Shown piece by piece: positions 63,387 to 64,000 of a stretch of 64,000 bases of DNA. A model generated the notes under the pieces. The model worked only from the letters and a program-made list of their open reading frames with translations. It searched no databases and was not told the origin of the DNA. How positions within the stretch are numbered: position 1 is the first letter of the stretch; every line of letters begins with the position of its first letter. Position numbers and translations under genes: made by a program. Source of the DNA: Polynucleobacter sp. JS-JIR-II-50 (GTDB lineage Bacteria; Pseudomonadota; Gammaproteobacteria; Burkholderiales; Burkholderiaceae); assembly GCF_018687895.1 (NCBI RefSeq), contig NZ_CP061307.1, forward strand, positions 1,881,948-1,945,947, read 5' to 3'.

Positions 63387-63800
63387 TTACTTTACTAAGG
63401 GTAGAGCTGCCGCTTTCCAAGCCTGCACGCCACCATCTAAAGTGCCTACTTCGGCAAAGCCCAGCTTTTGAGCTTCGGCCACAAGTTTGCGCGACTGAGA
63501 GCCGGTTTCACAAACCAAGACTACTGGGTGCTTACGGTCTAACTTCAGCTTTTCAATAGCTGCCGTTAAACCAGCAGCATTAGCGAATTTGGCGCCAGGC
63601 AAATGACCCGACTTAAAGGCCTCTTCTGAGCGCAAGTCCAATACATAGGCTTTGCGTCGATTAATCCAAATCGTCGCTTCGGTAGGCGATAAGCCTTTTC
63701 CGCCAATAAGCGTAGATAATGTGGGAAGGAAAAGCGCTATGCCTGAAACCAACAGCAGGGCAATAAGCGCTAAATTATCAATTTGCGTGAGAAAGTTCAT
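63387..63800 (-). CDS. Membrane-anchored rhodanese-domain protein
   Basis: The protein has an N-terminal membrane helix (about 9-29, LALIALLLVSGIALFLPTL) and a single rhodanese domain (about 37-135). The active-site cysteine lies in VVLVCETGSQSRKLV. It probably transfers sulfur at the membrane; no partner is known. A GTG one codon upstream is possible, but the ATG at 63800 is exactly six bases from a perfect TATAAT on the minus strand. It starts the operon with grxC, secB and gpsA. Confidence 0.9.
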   Translation of the reverse strand: MNFLTQIDNLALIALLLVSGIALFLPTLSTLIGGKGLSPTEATIWINRRKAYVLDLRSEEAFKSGHLPGAKFANAAGLTAAIEKLKLDRKHPVVLVCETGSQSRKLVAEAQKLGFAEVGTLDGGVQAWKAAALPLVK

Positions 63801-63806
63801 CACCGG

Positions 63807-63816
63807 ATTATAGAAT
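63807..63816. promoter_or_regulatory. Overlapping -10 elements between the rhodanese gene and gpmA
   Basis: On the minus strand TATAAT (63812-63807) stands six bases before the rhodanese ATG. On the plus strand TAGAAT (63811-63816) stands six bases before the gpmA ATG. The two -10s share two base pairs, and the whole gap is 22 bases. Confidence 0.55.
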
Positions 63817-63822
63817 GGCTCT

Positions 63823-64000
63823 ATGAAACAACTTGTCCTTATTCGTCATGGCGAATCCGCCTGGAACCTTGAAAACCGCTTTACCGGCTGGGCGGACGTC
63901 GACTTAACCCCTAAAGGCGCAGAACAGGCCACCGCAGCAGGTGAAAGCCTCAAAAAAGCAGGTTATGAATTTGATATTGCCTATACCTCTGTTTTAAGGC
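63823..64000 (+). CDS. gpmA: 2,3-bisphosphoglycerate-dependent phosphoglycerate mutase, N-terminal part (cut by window edge)
   Basis: GpmA interconverts 3- and 2-phosphoglycerate in glycolysis. The visible 59 residues start [21 protein letters not shown], with the catalytic RHGE histidine, and continue [16 protein letters not shown]. This is typical of the bacterial dPGM family. It is divergent from the rhodanese gene, and the rest lies beyond the window. Confidence 0.95.
   Translation, partial: MKQLVLIRHGESAWNLENRFTGWADVDLTPKGAEQATAAGESLKKAGYEFDIAYTSVLR

Overview
The window is a dense run of bacterial housekeeping genes with no prophage, insertion sequence, CRISPR array or toxin-antitoxin pair visible. 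Gene content, gene order and a base composition in the mid-40s percent GC by eye point to a beta-proteobacterium of the Burkholderiaceae, most like a streamlined freshwater Polynucleobacter. Indicators are the ispE/tRNA-Gln/prs/rplY/pth block, the rhodanese/grxC/secB/gpsA block, the aa3-type cytochrome oxidase cluster with its heme A assembly genes, and the erpA/rpsI/rplM neighbourhood. The genus is an inference from organisation, not from a database search.

Layout. 1-4.7 kb: 5' end of tyrS, anmK, erpA, argC, the rplM-rpsI ribosomal operon, a candidate small RNA, an OsmC-like gene. 4.7-9.8 kb: RNase P RNA, pyrC, a glycerate kinase, an ATM1-type ABC exporter, nudB. 9.8-16.7 kb: aspS, a DUF502 membrane protein and a ubiquinone block (ubiB, ubiJ, a Tim44-like gene, ubiE, DUF971). 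16.7-24 kb: a 1279-residue FAD/Fe-S dehydrogenase, ilvA, a 5'-nucleotidase, queF. 24-31 kb: ssb, an MFS transporter, uvrA, a KefB-type antiporter. 30.8-37.3 kb: Kdo and lipopolysaccharide export genes (kdsD-kdsC-lptC-lptA-lptB), then hpf-ptsN-hprK-rapZ. 37.2-44.2 kb: mutY, mutM, a TPR-LolB fusion, ispE, tRNA-Gln, prs, rplY, pth. 44.2-50.3 kb: ferredoxin, coaD, rsmD, two M16 peptidases, ftsY, rpoH. 50.3-59.4 kb: cytochrome oxidase structural and assembly genes. 59.4-64 kb: a methyltransferase, comF, trmL, gpsA, secB, grxC, a rhodanese and the 5' end of gpmA.

Functional links. The Lpt/Kds genes make and export lipopolysaccharide. The ubi genes make the quinone used by the respiratory chain whose terminal oxidase is encoded at 50-59 kb, together with heme A synthesis (ctaA, ctaB) and copper delivery (SCO1, CtaG, SURF1). 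hpf-ptsN-hprK-rapZ is a regulatory block lying next to lptB without the rpoN gene that many relatives carry there.

I found no multi-gene system that looks undescribed. The signals most worth checking are regulatory. (1) Many genes have a -10-like hexamer exactly six bases before ATG; in two short divergent gaps (22 and 35 bp) both genes have this, and in a third (23 bp) one has six and the other nine. This suggests widespread leaderless transcription. (2) A candidate small RNA with repeated anti-Shine-Dalgarno motifs lies at 4032-4133. (3) A perfect CIRCE operator precedes rpoH. (4) rsmD appears to start at AUA. (5) LolB is fused behind a TPR protein with no lipidation signal.
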